This document shows positions 33,091 to 40,451 of a DNA stretch of 40,451 bases, one piece after another. The first letter of the stretch is position 1, and each line of letters opens with the position of its first letter. Location of the stretch: assembly GCA_902790525.1 (NCBI GenBank), contig CADASI010000023.1:1-40451 (forward strand), read 5' to 3'. This DNA is from an uncultured Eubacteriales bacterium (lineage in GTDB: Bacteria > Bacillota > Clostridia > Christensenellales > Aristaeellaceae). The translations under genes were made by a program, and so were the position numbers. A model generated the notes under the pieces. The model saw nothing but the letters and a program-made list of their open reading frames with translations, made no database searches and was not told where the DNA came from.

Positions 33091-34248
33091 ATGAAGATCA
33101 AGGTATTCACGCTGTTCCCGGACATGCTTCGGGCGATGCTGTCGGAATCCATACTGGGCCGCGCCATACAGGCGGGGCTGATCGAGGTGGAGCTCATCAA
33201 CATCCGGGACTACACGCTGGACAGGCACCGCGCCACCGACGACTATCCCTTCGGCGGCGGGGCGGGCATGGTGATGATGGCCCAGCCCATCGTGGACGCC
33301 GTGCGGCAGAACACGGATCCCGGCTTTCACGGGCGGCGCATCTACCTGTCCCCCCGGGGGCGGCGGCTCGACCAGAAGATCGTGGAAGCGCTGGCCCGGG
33401 AGGAGGCGCTCATGCTGCTGTGCGGCCACTACGAGGGCGTGGACCAGCGGGCGCTGGACGGCGTGATCGACGAGGAGCTGTCCATCGGCGACTACGTGCT
33501 CACCGGCGGCGAGCTGGGCGCGCTGGTGGTGATCGACGCGGTGGCGCGGCTGGTGCCCGGGGTGCTGGGCAGCGACGAATCCAGCGCCGACGAGAGCTTC
33601 ACCACCGGGCTTCTGGAGTATCCGCAGTACACCCGGCCCGCGGACTTCCGGGGACAGAGGGTCCCGGAGGTGCTGCTCGGGGGCAATCACGCCGACATCG
33701 CCGCCTGGCGGCGGGAGCGGGCGCTGGAGATCACGCTGGAACGCCGACCGGAACTATTGGACGCCGCGCCGCTGACCGACGATGACCGCGCAGCGCTTCG
33801 GCGCATCCGCCGGGGGCGGGAGGTCGCGGCGCTGCTGGAATCCCATGGTGTCAAAGCCGAGCGCCTGGAGCTTCGGCTGGCGGACCAGTGGCCCAAAAAG
33901 TGGTTTGCGGCCTTCGTGCCCGGGGACCGGCGCAAGGCGGCCAAAAAACACTGCCTGTCCGGGCGGCGGCACGTCGGCTTTCTGTGGCGGGCGTTTTCGA
34001 TGGGCTTCGCCCGGGCGCTGGAGGGCGACGCCGCCCGCCGCGCCTGGGCGGAGGACCGCCCCGACCCCTGCCTGATCTACCTGCCCGACGACGGCCTGCT
34101 GTTCAGGACATCGGGCGCGCTGCCCGACGCGCTGATGGAGCGGCTCGGCCATTTCGCGCTGGCGGACGAGGCGCTTGGCCGCACCTTCGTCGCCACGAGC
34201 CGGGGGGACGCGGGTCCCTATTATTCAAAATCCGAGGAGAACCCATGA
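33091..34248 (+). CDS. trmD: tRNA (guanine-N1)-methyltransferase TrmD fused to a DUF4275-like domain
   Basis: 385 residues against about 240-250 for TrmD alone. Residues 1-240 are a complete TrmD, which methylates G37 of tRNAs with SAM: DYPFGGGAGMVM (51-62), the knot LLCGHYEGVDQR (109-120), GDYVLTGGELGALVVIDAV (133-151), and RVPEVLLGGNHADIAAWR. Residues about 255-375 resemble DUF4275, a domain of unknown function in Firmicutes (WPKKWFAAF, FLWRAFSMGF, PCLIYLPDDGLLFRT). No stop or ribosome site separates the parts. It is not in the usual rpsP-rimM-rplS cluster. Its TGA overlaps the ATG of the next gene. Confidence 0.9.
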   Translation: MKIKVFTLFPDMLRAMLSESILGRAIQAGLIEVELINIRDYTLDRHRATDDYPFGGGAGMVMMAQPIVDAVRQNTDPGFHGRRIYLSPRGRRLDQKIVEALAREEALMLLCGHYEGVDQRALDGVIDEELSIGDYVLTGGELGALVVIDAVARLVPGVLGSDESSADESFTTGLLEYPQYTRPADFRGQRVPEVLLGGNHADIAAWRRERALEITLERRPELLDAAPLTDDDRAALRRIRRGREVAALLESHGVKAERLELRLADQWPKKWFAAFVPGDRRKAAKKHCLSGRRHVGFLWRAFSMGFARALEGDAARRAWAEDRPDPCLIYLPDDGLLFRTSGALPDALMERLGHFALADEALGRTFVATSRGDAGPYYSKSEENP

Positions 34249-37200
34249 AGAAAATCCTGTGCGCCTGGATGGCGCTGCTTCTGCTGGCCGCGGTGTCTTT
34301 CCCGGCGCTGGCGGAGGAAAACCTGATCAAAAACGGCGATTTCTCCGAGATGGAGGGCGACCTGCCCGCCCACTGGCGCAAGGAGATGTGGGAGACCGAC
34401 CCGGGCATCAGCATCCTGACGGTGGAGGCGGACGGCTACGAGGGCAACAGCCTGAGCGTGGTCAACGTGGACCCCAACGACGCCCGCTTCGTGCAGACCG
34501 TGGAGGTCGAGCCCAACACCCTCTACCGCATCACCGGCATGGTGTGGGCGAGCGACTGCGAGTCCGGCGGCTACGGCGCGACGCTGTCCATAGGCAACAC
34601 CTTCGTCTATTCCGAATCCCTCTACGACACCGAGGATTACTACGACTACGTGACCCTCTACGGCAAGACCGGCCCCAGCCAGCGCACGCTGGACGTGTAC
34701 TGCCGGGTGGGCGGCTACGGCTCCGAGGAGCGGGGCCGCGCCGTGTTCGACAACATCGAGATGGTGAAGCTGGACGAGCGGCCCGCCGACGGCATGGTGT
34801 ACGACTTCTTCCGGGAGGACAGCAACAACGCGCAGCCCAAGGCCACGACGAATCCCGGCGAGCCGGAGCGCTTCACCGAGGCGTGGCTGCTGTTCACGTT
34901 CGTCTACGTCTGCCTGGCCGCCGGGGCCATTCGCAAGCGCGGCCGCGCGTGCGTCGAGGCGGGGCGGGAGGACCGGTCCGGCAAGATGATATGGCTCCTG
35001 CTGGGCGTCGCGCTGCTCGTGCGGCTGATCGTGGCGCTCAGGGTGCCCGGCTACCACACGGACATCAACTGCTTCTCCGGCTGGTCGGACCGCATATTCT
35101 CCGTGGGGCTGACCCGGTTCTATTCTCCGGACTACTTCTGCGACTATCCCCCGGGCTACATGCTGCTCCTGTGGCCGGTGGCGCTGATCAGGCGGGCGCT
35201 CGGCCTGCTCCTGAACACGGCGCTGTACCGCATGTTCCTGAAGCTCTTGCCGATGCTGGCGGACGTCGCGGGGGCGTACCTGCTGTGGCGGACGGCGAAG
35301 AAGCGCATGTCGCCCCGGCTGGCGCTACTGCTCGCGGGGCTCTATGCCTTCAACCCCGCCGCCATCTGCAACAGCGCGGCGTGGGGGCAGATCGACGCGC
35401 TGCTGACGCTTTTGATCGCGCTGTGCGCGCTGTCGGCGGCGGAGGACCGCTACTTCAAGGCGCTTCTGTGGTTCGCGGCGGCGCTGCTGGTGAAGCCCCA
35501 GGCGCTGCTGTTCGCGCCGCTGGGGCTCGTCGCCATGCTGACGGGCATCGTCATGGCGCCGGACGCCGAAACCCGCGCGCGCCACCTGAAGGGCTTTCTG
35601 CTCGGCGCGCTGGCCTGCGTGGGAATACTCTACGCCGTGGCGCTTCTGTTCTGCGCGCGGCAGGCGACCGGCTTCGCGCACTTGCTCGCGCGCCCGGTGA
35701 CGTGGATGATCGAGCTGTACTCCGGCACCATGCAGGGCTACCGCTACATGACCATCAACACGCTGAACCTGCACTGCCTGCTGGGGCTGAACTGGGCCCG
35801 CATGGAGGCGCACCCCTTCGCGGAGCGCGTCGCGTGGGCGCTGTTTGCGCTGTCGTATGTCTACACCGCCGCGCTGTGCATCATCTCGCATAAAAAACCG
35901 CGCCGCCTGCTGTTACTGGGGGCGACGCTGATCATGCTGGTGTGCGCCTTCGGGCCGATGATGCACGAGCGCTACGTGTTCCCGGCCATGCTGCTCTTGG
36001 CGCTGGCCTTCGCCATGGACCGGGACGTGCGGCTGCTGGTCGGGCTGGTCGCGCTGACCGCCACGCTGTTTTTAAACGAGACGCTGGTATTGCAGGGCGG
36101 CATGACCGAGGCCAACTTCGGCCACCTGCAGGAGGCGGAAAGCTGGCTCAACGGCCCGCTGTCGCTGGTGGTGGTGCTGAACGCGCTGTTCATGGCCTGG
36201 GTGAGCTTCGACATCTGCGCCCGGGGCCATGTGACGGCCCTGCGCGCGGTCCAGAGCGAAGCCGTCCCCGCGGGGCAATACACGCTGTCTGAGCCTTCCC
36301 GTTATAAACTGAACCTGCGCCGCGTCGACTATCTGCTGATGGCGGCGGTCACGCTGGCCTATTCCGTGGTGGCGTTTGTGAACCTGGGCGACGTGAAGGC
36401 CCCCCAGCGCGGCTGGCTGTCCGAGCGGTCCGGGGAGTCGGCGGTGTTCGACCTGGGACAGGTCGAGACCTTTCGCATGACCTACTTCGGCGGCATCTGC
36501 AATTCGACCTTCACGGTGCAGATCTCCGACGACGGCGAGCACTGGTCGCCGGAGGTGTTCGCCAGGTACAACCAGGGCGAAATCTTCCGCTGGCTGTGGT
36601 TCGTGCCGCTGGACGAGGAGATGGCCACGCTGTACGAGGGCGCGCTGGACGAATCGCCGGACGCGGCGCAGTGGACGCTGGCCACCGCCCGGGACGGCAA
36701 TCCCCGGCAAACGGCGCGCTACGTCCGCATCACGGCGGAGTCGGCGGGGCTGAACCTGCTGGAGCTCGGCTTCCTGGACATGGAAAACCACCCCCTGCCG
36801 GTGACGGTCGCCTCGGCGGACCGTCCCGGGGAGGCGGCGAAGCTGATCGACGAGCAGGACACCGTGGCGGCGTATCCCAGCTACCTCAATTCCACCTACT
36901 TCGACGAGATCTACCACGCCCGCACCGCCTACGAGCACCTGCACGGGCTGAACACCTACGAGTGGACCCACCCGCCGCTGGGCAAGGTGTGGATGATGCT
37001 GGGCATCAAGATCTTCGGCATGACGCCCTTCGGCTGGCGCTTCATGGGGACGCTGGCGGGCGTTATGATGCTGCCGGTGATGTACCTGCTGGTGAAGCAG
37101 CTGACCGGGCAGACCCGGCTGTCGATGATCGCCATGTGCCTGCTGGCGCTGGATTCGATGCACTTCACGCAGACCCGCATCGCCACCATCGACAGCTACG

Positions 37201-38135
37201 CGGTGTTCTGGATCATGCTGACGTACCTGTTCATGTTCCGCTACTGCCGGATGAGCTGGAACCGGGAGCCTTTGAAAAAGACCCTCGTGCCGCTGGGGCT
37301 GTGCGGCGTGACCATGGGCATGGCCTGCGCCACCAAGTGGATCGGCATCTACGCCGCGGCGGGGCTGGCGGTGCTGTTCTTCTGGACGATGGCCGTCCGC
37401 CTGCGGGAATCGCGCTACATCGAGGGCGAAAACCCCACCCGGCGCAACCTGGTCGTCACGCTTTTGTGCTGCGTGGTGTTCTTCATCGTCGTGCCGGTGC
37501 TGATCTACTATTTCAGCTACTACTGGTACCTGAAGGCCGAGGGGCTCACGGGCTTCTTCGGCATGTTCTCGAAGCGCTGGGTCGAGCGGGTCATACAAAT
37601 CCAGAAGAACATCTACGGCTACCACTCCGGGCTGGGCGGCGACACCCACTTCTTCCGCTCCCCCTGGTACCAGTGGCCGGTGATCTGGTGGCCGATGTGG
37701 TATTACTCCGGCACGGCCTACATGCCCCCGGGCACCATCTCCTCCATCAGCTGCATGGGCAATCCCGCGGTGTGGTGGTTCGGCCTGGCGGCGCTGATAT
37801 TCGTGTTCGTGCGGGCCTGTTATGACCGGCGGGCGTCGCGGAGTTACGTGATGGTGGTCATAGGCTTCGCGTCCCAGTTTTTACCCTGGGTGCTGGTGCC
37901 GCGCTCCACGTTCATCTACCACTACTTCGCGTCGGTGCCCTTCATCATCATCGCCTCGGTGCTGATGCTGGACGCCGTGCGCCGGCGCTCCCCGAAGGTG
38001 TTCGACGTCGCCGCCTGCGTGCTGCTGGCCTCCGCCGCCGCGCTGTTCGTGATGTTCTACCCCCTGGAGAGCGGCCTGCCCTGCGCCCGGGCCTACGCCC
38101 AGCATTTGAGATGGTTCAAGTGGTATAATTATTGA
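34245..38135 (+). CDS. Giant secreted-domain and double GT-C membrane glycosyltransferase
   Basis: 1296 residues. Signal peptide 1-23. Residues about 25-178 form a jelly-roll carbohydrate-binding-like domain (NLIKNGDFSEM to FDNIEMVKL). A span at about 213-230 leads into a first GT-C multi-span unit (about 248-665; HTDINCFSGWSD with D273 as likely catalytic Asp, and YPPGYMLLLWP). A span near 695-716 is followed by an extracellular discoidin-like (F5/8 type C) domain (about 728-855). A second GT-C unit of the PMT/GT39 family follows, with the DE motif at D887-E888 (YFDEIYHARTAYE) and HPPLGK. It probably transfers sugars from polyprenyl-phosphate carriers outside the membrane; the acceptor is unknown. 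The start overlaps the trmD stop; GAGGAG precedes it. Confidence 0.88.
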   Translation: MKKILCAWMALLLLAAVSFPALAEENLIKNGDFSEMEGDLPAHWRKEMWETDPGISILTVEADGYEGNSLSVVNVDPNDARFVQTVEVEPNTLYRITGMVWASDCESGGYGATLSIGNTFVYSESLYDTEDYYDYVTLYGKTGPSQRTLDVYCRVGGYGSEERGRAVFDNIEMVKLDERPADGMVYDFFREDSNNAQPKATTNPGEPERFTEAWLLFTFVYVCLAAGAIRKRGRACVEAGREDRSGKMIWLLLGVALLVRLIVALRVPGYHTDINCFSGWSDRIFSVGLTRFYSPDYFCDYPPGYMLLLWPVALIRRALGLLLNTALYRMFLKLLPMLADVAGAYLLWRTAKKRMSPRLALLLAGLYAFNPAAICNSAAWGQIDALLTLLIALCALSAAEDRYFKALLWFAAALLVKPQALLFAPLGLVAMLTGIVMAPDAETRARHLKGFLLGALACVGILYAVALLFCARQATGFAHLLARPVTWMIELYSGTMQGYRYMTINTLNLHCLLGLNWARMEAHPFAERVAWALFALSYVYTAALCIISHKKPRRLLLLGATLIMLVCAFGPMMHERYVFPAMLLLALAFAMDRDVRLLVGLVALTATLFLNETLVLQGGMTEANFGHLQEAESWLNGPLSLVVVLNALFMAWVSFDICARGHVTALRAVQSEAVPAGQYTLSEPSRYKLNLRRVDYLLMAAVTLAYSVVAFVNLGDVKAPQRGWLSERSGESAVFDLGQVETFRMTYFGGICNSTFTVQISDDGEHWSPEVFARYNQGEIFRWLWFVPLDEEMATLYEGALDESPDAAQWTLATARDGNPRQTARYVRITAESAGLNLLELGFLDMENHPLPVTVASADRPGEAAKLIDEQDTVAAYPSYLNSTYFDEIYHARTAYEHLHGLNTYEWTHPPLGKVWMMLGIKIFGMTPFGWRFMGTLAGVMMLPVMYLLVKQLTGQTRLSMIAMCLLALDSMHFTQTRIATIDSYAVFWIMLTYLFMFRYCRMSWNREPLKKTLVPLGLCGVTMGMACATKWIGIYAAAGLAVLFFWTMAVRLRESRYIEGENPTRRNLVVTLLCCVVFFIVVPVLIYYFSYYWYLKAEGLTGFFGMFSKRWVERVIQIQKNIYGYHSGLGGDTHFFRSPWYQWPVIWWPMWYYSGTAYMPPGTISSISCMGNPAVWWFGLAALIFVFVRACYDRRASRSYVMVVIGFASQFLPWVLVPRSTFIYHYFASVPFIIIASVLMLDAVRRRSPKVFDVAACVLLASAAALFVMFYPLESGLPCARAYAQHLRWFKWYNY

Positions 38136-38149
38136 GGCAGTATGCAGTC

Positions 38150-38175
38150 GTAACCCCTACTCCCTACTCCCTAAA
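38150..38175. repeat. Short CTACTCC heptad array between convergent genes
   Basis: GTAACCCCTACTCCCTACTCCCTAAA type, 2-3 units. It is the same unit as 19547-19581. The CTA at 38171-38173 inside it is the TAG stop of the C11 peptidase gene on the minus strand. It fills the gap between two convergent genes, and no terminator hairpin is seen there. Confidence 0.75.
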
Positions 38176-40132
38176 TCTTAAACGCGATCGGGTCGGTCAT
38201 GGTGTACTCGCCGAACACGTCGTTGAGCACGAAGCAGAACATCACGTCGAGGGGCTCGTCCTCGTCGCTCAGGTCCTCGTAGGTGACGGTCATGTCCTTC
38301 GACCATACGATCTCGTCGCCGTCAAACTCCGTCTCCTCCATGTCCTTCGCGCCGGTGTCGACGTACATGGTGTACACGGGGACGATGCGGTCCCCCTCCT
38401 TGAGGCCCGTGGTGGTGCGGATGGGCAGGCCGCCGTCGTCATAGCCGGCGTTCGCCCCGAGGATGCGCCCCTCGCCGCCCTCGGCGGGGAACTCCACCAC
38501 CAGGTAGGTATCCTCGCCGTTGAGCTTCACCCGCATGAGGCTTCTGCGGCCGTGGGCGTTGCTCACCTGGTCGAACAGCGGCACGAGCTGTTCGCCGAAC
38601 ACCGGCAGCTTGCCGTCGAACAGGCTGTACACCACGCCCTTGTTCCAGTCCACCAGGTTGTCCCGCATCAGGCCGAACGCCACGTAGCCCTCGGCGTCGT
38701 CGTCGGTGATGTCGATGGCCAGCATGCCCTCCACGTAGTCCAGGTACTTCATGTCCTCGGCGGTGAGGCTGGCGGTGAAGGCGTACTCGTCCTTTGAGAG
38801 GTCCGTCGGCACGCTCTGCTGCGGCGGCTTGGGCACGTAGGTCTCCGCGTCCTCGCTCCAGCCGAGGCCGTCGGGCTCCGCGTTCAGCAGCGCGGAGATC
38901 TGCTGGAAGAAGCCCTCCCCCGACGCCTGCGTCGCCGTCGGGGCGGTGATGGTGTAGCCGCCGCCCTTGAGCCCGGCGGCGTAGGCCTTCACGAAGCCGA
39001 ACCAGTTGGGCATGTAGAAGGAGAGGTCCAGCCCGTCCACGTAAGTCTCAAACTCGTCCTTGGTGTCCTGGGGGATCAGCACCGACAGGCCGCAGCAGGG
39101 GTCCAGGTTGTCGGTCTGGCGGTTGATGAGCATCGCCCGGGCGAGGCTCTTGCGCGCTCGCGCGGCCAGGTCGGGGTCGAATTGGGCGTAGGCGTCCAGC
39201 ACGGCGACCATGTCCACCATGTCCCAGCTCCCGTCGACAAACGAGCCGAAGGTGTACATGCGGCTGCGCCCGCGGCGCACGTCCGCGGCGTTGCCCTGCT
39301 CGAGCTGGCCCATCAGGGCGGCGGCAAACTCCTCGAACACGTTCTGGAGGTCCTCCATGGCCGACAGGTCCACGGCGCTCATGGTGAGGTAGTCGTTCGG
39401 GTTTTCCCTGAGGGCCGCGTCCATGTAGCCGTCCACGATCATGCGGCACATATCTTCGCCGGACATGCCGGGGTCCTTATCCAGCGCCTTGAGCCAGGGC
39501 GTGTAGTGCCAGCCGAGGCCCGACTCCAGCTCCTCGCTGGCGATGTAGTAGTCGATGTCGTAGTACGAGAGCATCGCGGCCATCTCATAGGTGGCCATCA
39601 TGCAGGCATCGCAGCCCAGCACGTCGATGTGAAAGCCGCCCAGGTCCTCGTCCAGGTCGTAGAGCACGTCGTTGATCTCGTTAAGCGACAGGCCGTCCTG
39701 GTCCTGGGTGGTGTAGTCGAAGCACACCCCCGCCTCGGACCCCGCGCCGTGGTTCCATAAAATCACCACCGTGCGGTCCGCGGGGAATTTGGTCAGGCCG
39801 TACTTCAAAAACTCCAGCAGGCTCTCCTCGCTGCCCATGGACTTCCAGCCCCAGTCCTCCAGGTCCTCGATGTCGCCGTCGCGCAGGGTCATCAGCGTGC
39901 GGCTGCCGCCCTTGATCTCGTCGATGTCCCATTGCTTCGCGCCGCCCGCCAGTATCGCCACGTTGACATTCTCGCCCGTCTCCGCCAGCGCCATCTCGTA
40001 GATGTCCTCGCAGGCCTCCGACTGGATGCTCGCCCCGGCCATGTAGACCAGCGCCGTGGCCGTCTCCGCCCGCGCCGCCGCGAAGGCGCACGCCAGCAGC
40101 ATGAGCAGCAGGCATAAGCAGGTCCGCTTCAT
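38171..40132 (-). CDS. Clostripain-family (C11) cysteine peptidase, secreted
   Basis: 653 residues. Signal peptide about 1-22. The catalytic dyad is H128 in ILWNHGAGSE and C177 in VLGCDACMMATYEMA, the hallmark spacing of family C11. The domain runs to about residue 400. The remaining about 250 residues are beta-rich, with no family I can name, and may be a binding or autoinhibitory module. Known C11 enzymes cleave after Arg or Lys and are activated by self-cleavage; no obvious processing site was identified. Start ATG 40132 follows AAGGAGG. It has its own promoter at 40180-40208. Confidence 0.9.
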   Translation of the reverse strand: MKRTCLCLLLMLLACAFAAARAETATALVYMAGASIQSEACEDIYEMALAETGENVNVAILAGGAKQWDIDEIKGGSRTLMTLRDGDIEDLEDWGWKSMGSEESLLEFLKYGLTKFPADRTVVILWNHGAGSEAGVCFDYTTQDQDGLSLNEINDVLYDLDEDLGGFHIDVLGCDACMMATYEMAAMLSYYDIDYYIASEELESGLGWHYTPWLKALDKDPGMSGEDMCRMIVDGYMDAALRENPNDYLTMSAVDLSAMEDLQNVFEEFAAALMGQLEQGNAADVRRGRSRMYTFGSFVDGSWDMVDMVAVLDAYAQFDPDLAARARKSLARAMLINRQTDNLDPCCGLSVLIPQDTKDEFETYVDGLDLSFYMPNWFGFVKAYAAGLKGGGYTITAPTATQASGEGFFQQISALLNAEPDGLGWSEDAETYVPKPPQQSVPTDLSKDEYAFTASLTAEDMKYLDYVEGMLAIDITDDDAEGYVAFGLMRDNLVDWNKGVVYSLFDGKLPVFGEQLVPLFDQVSNAHGRRSLMRVKLNGEDTYLVVEFPAEGGEGRILGANAGYDDGGLPIRTTTGLKEGDRIVPVYTMYVDTGAKDMEETEFDGDEIVWSKDMTVTYEDLSDEDEPLDVMFCFVLNDVFGEYTMTDPIAFKI

Positions 40133-40179
40133 CCCGATGACCTCCTTCTTTGTGACTGGATAATATTGCTTTCATTTTC

Positions 40180-40208
40180 ATTATACCGCAATAATTGGCC
40201 CGTGTCCA
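40180..40208 (-). promoter_or_regulatory. Promoter of the C11 peptidase gene
   Basis: TGGACA (one mismatch), 17-base spacer, perfect TATAAT on the minus strand, about 48 bases before the start codon. Confidence 0.7.
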
Positions 40209-40246
40209 CATGATAGTGGAACGCATATCATTCAGATATGTACATG

Positions 40247-40328
40247 CCGTAGGGGCGGCGATGCGCCGCCCGCCCATGAAGTACGTTGCATTTCGTACCC
40301 GGGCGGGCGCCGCATCGGCGCCCCTACG
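40247..40328. repeat. REP-like GC-rich palindrome, copy 2
   Basis: The outer arms are nearly the same as in 31823-31904 (CGTAGGGGCGGCGATGCGCC and inverted complement) with a different 25-base centre. It lies in the 319-base gap from 40133 to the window end, which holds no gene start. Confidence 0.8.
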
Positions 40329-40411
40329 CAGGTTTCATGATTCCATATGTGCTTTGATACTAATTTCAGTCTAAAAGTTAGACAGACTGCGAGGGGATTT
40401 TTTGTCATGGC

Positions 40412-40451
40412 AAGGCGGAGGTCCGCAGGCTTGCTGGCGCATAGCAGTCGC
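40412..40451. repeat. Partial dispersed repeat at the window edge
   Basis: Opens with GCAAGGCGGAGG, as does 16649, and continues with diverged GC-rich sequence to the edge. Cut off by the window, so its extent is unknown. Confidence 0.35.

Noticed and set aside
33888-34244. N-terminal extension of the giant glycosyltransferase frame
   Set aside because: It overlaps the coding end of trmD in another frame. The real start at 34245 has GAGGAG upstream and a signal peptide.
36072-37649. 525-codon minus-strand frame inside the glycosyltransferase gene
   Set aside because: Shadow of the plus-strand gene; His/Arg/Val-rich low complexity, no recognisable domain.

Overview
The window is a stretch of bacterial chromosome of high G+C content (judged by eye; many third codon positions are G or C). 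It looks like an uncultured, anaerobe-type member of the Clostridia. The reasons are strong AGGAGG-type ribosome sites, TTGNNN-17-TATAAT promoters, a YesM/YesN-type two-component pair, a UBA/DUF4342 protein, a clostripain-type C11 peptidase and MsmK-dependent-type sugar transporter genes without their own ATPase. The taxon is an inference; no rRNA or tRNA gene is present to test it. No prophage, CRISPR array or transposase gene was seen.

Layout. 1-761: broken secreted metallopeptidase-like gene. 904-1524: small membrane protein. 1651-10571 (minus): a galactoside-use cluster with GH36 alpha-galactosidase, YesM-like sensor kinase, YesN-like AraC response regulator, solute-binding protein and two permeases. 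10898-13394 (minus): an operon of a UBA/DUF4342 membrane protein, an OmpR-type regulator and a sensor kinase, with a clear promoter. 13512-14405 (minus): RidA and MsrA. 14427-16576: a decayed patch with an alpha/beta hydrolase remnant interrupted by a MITE, a chloramphenicol-acetyltransferase-like gene, and a hybrid histidine kinase that has lost its kinase core. 16848-18371 (minus): secreted HAD phosphatase with an extra C-terminal domain. 18656-21089 (plus): complete polar amino acid ABC importer. 21090-23968 (minus): cardiolipin synthase, RadC-like protein, dUTPase. 24083-29922 (minus): oligopeptide importer oppBCDF-oppA; its binding protein appears circularly permuted. 30138-31667 (minus): ComM-type ATPase. 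32100-38135 (plus): gpsA, a trmD-DUF4275 fusion and a 1296-residue double GT-C glycosyltransferase, nearly without gaps. 38171-40132 (minus): clostripain-like peptidase.

The most unusual feature is the intergenic DNA. At least six gaps hold period-7 repeats (GGGATTA, GGGAGTA, GGGAACA, and a GAGAGTG variant), usually as two inverted arms. Five of the six have runs of GGG separated by four bases, so one strand could form a G-quadruplex. Two of these elements have been invaded by other small repeats: a 120-bp MITE with TA target duplications at 10734-10853, and an about 82-bp GC-rich palindrome at 31823-31904 that recurs at 40247-40328. The MITE has a second copy inside the hydrolase remnant; the two share 89 identical bases, so it moved recently. 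I rank highest the heptad elements, the nested MITE with a reconstructable empty site, and the permuted oligopeptide-binding protein.
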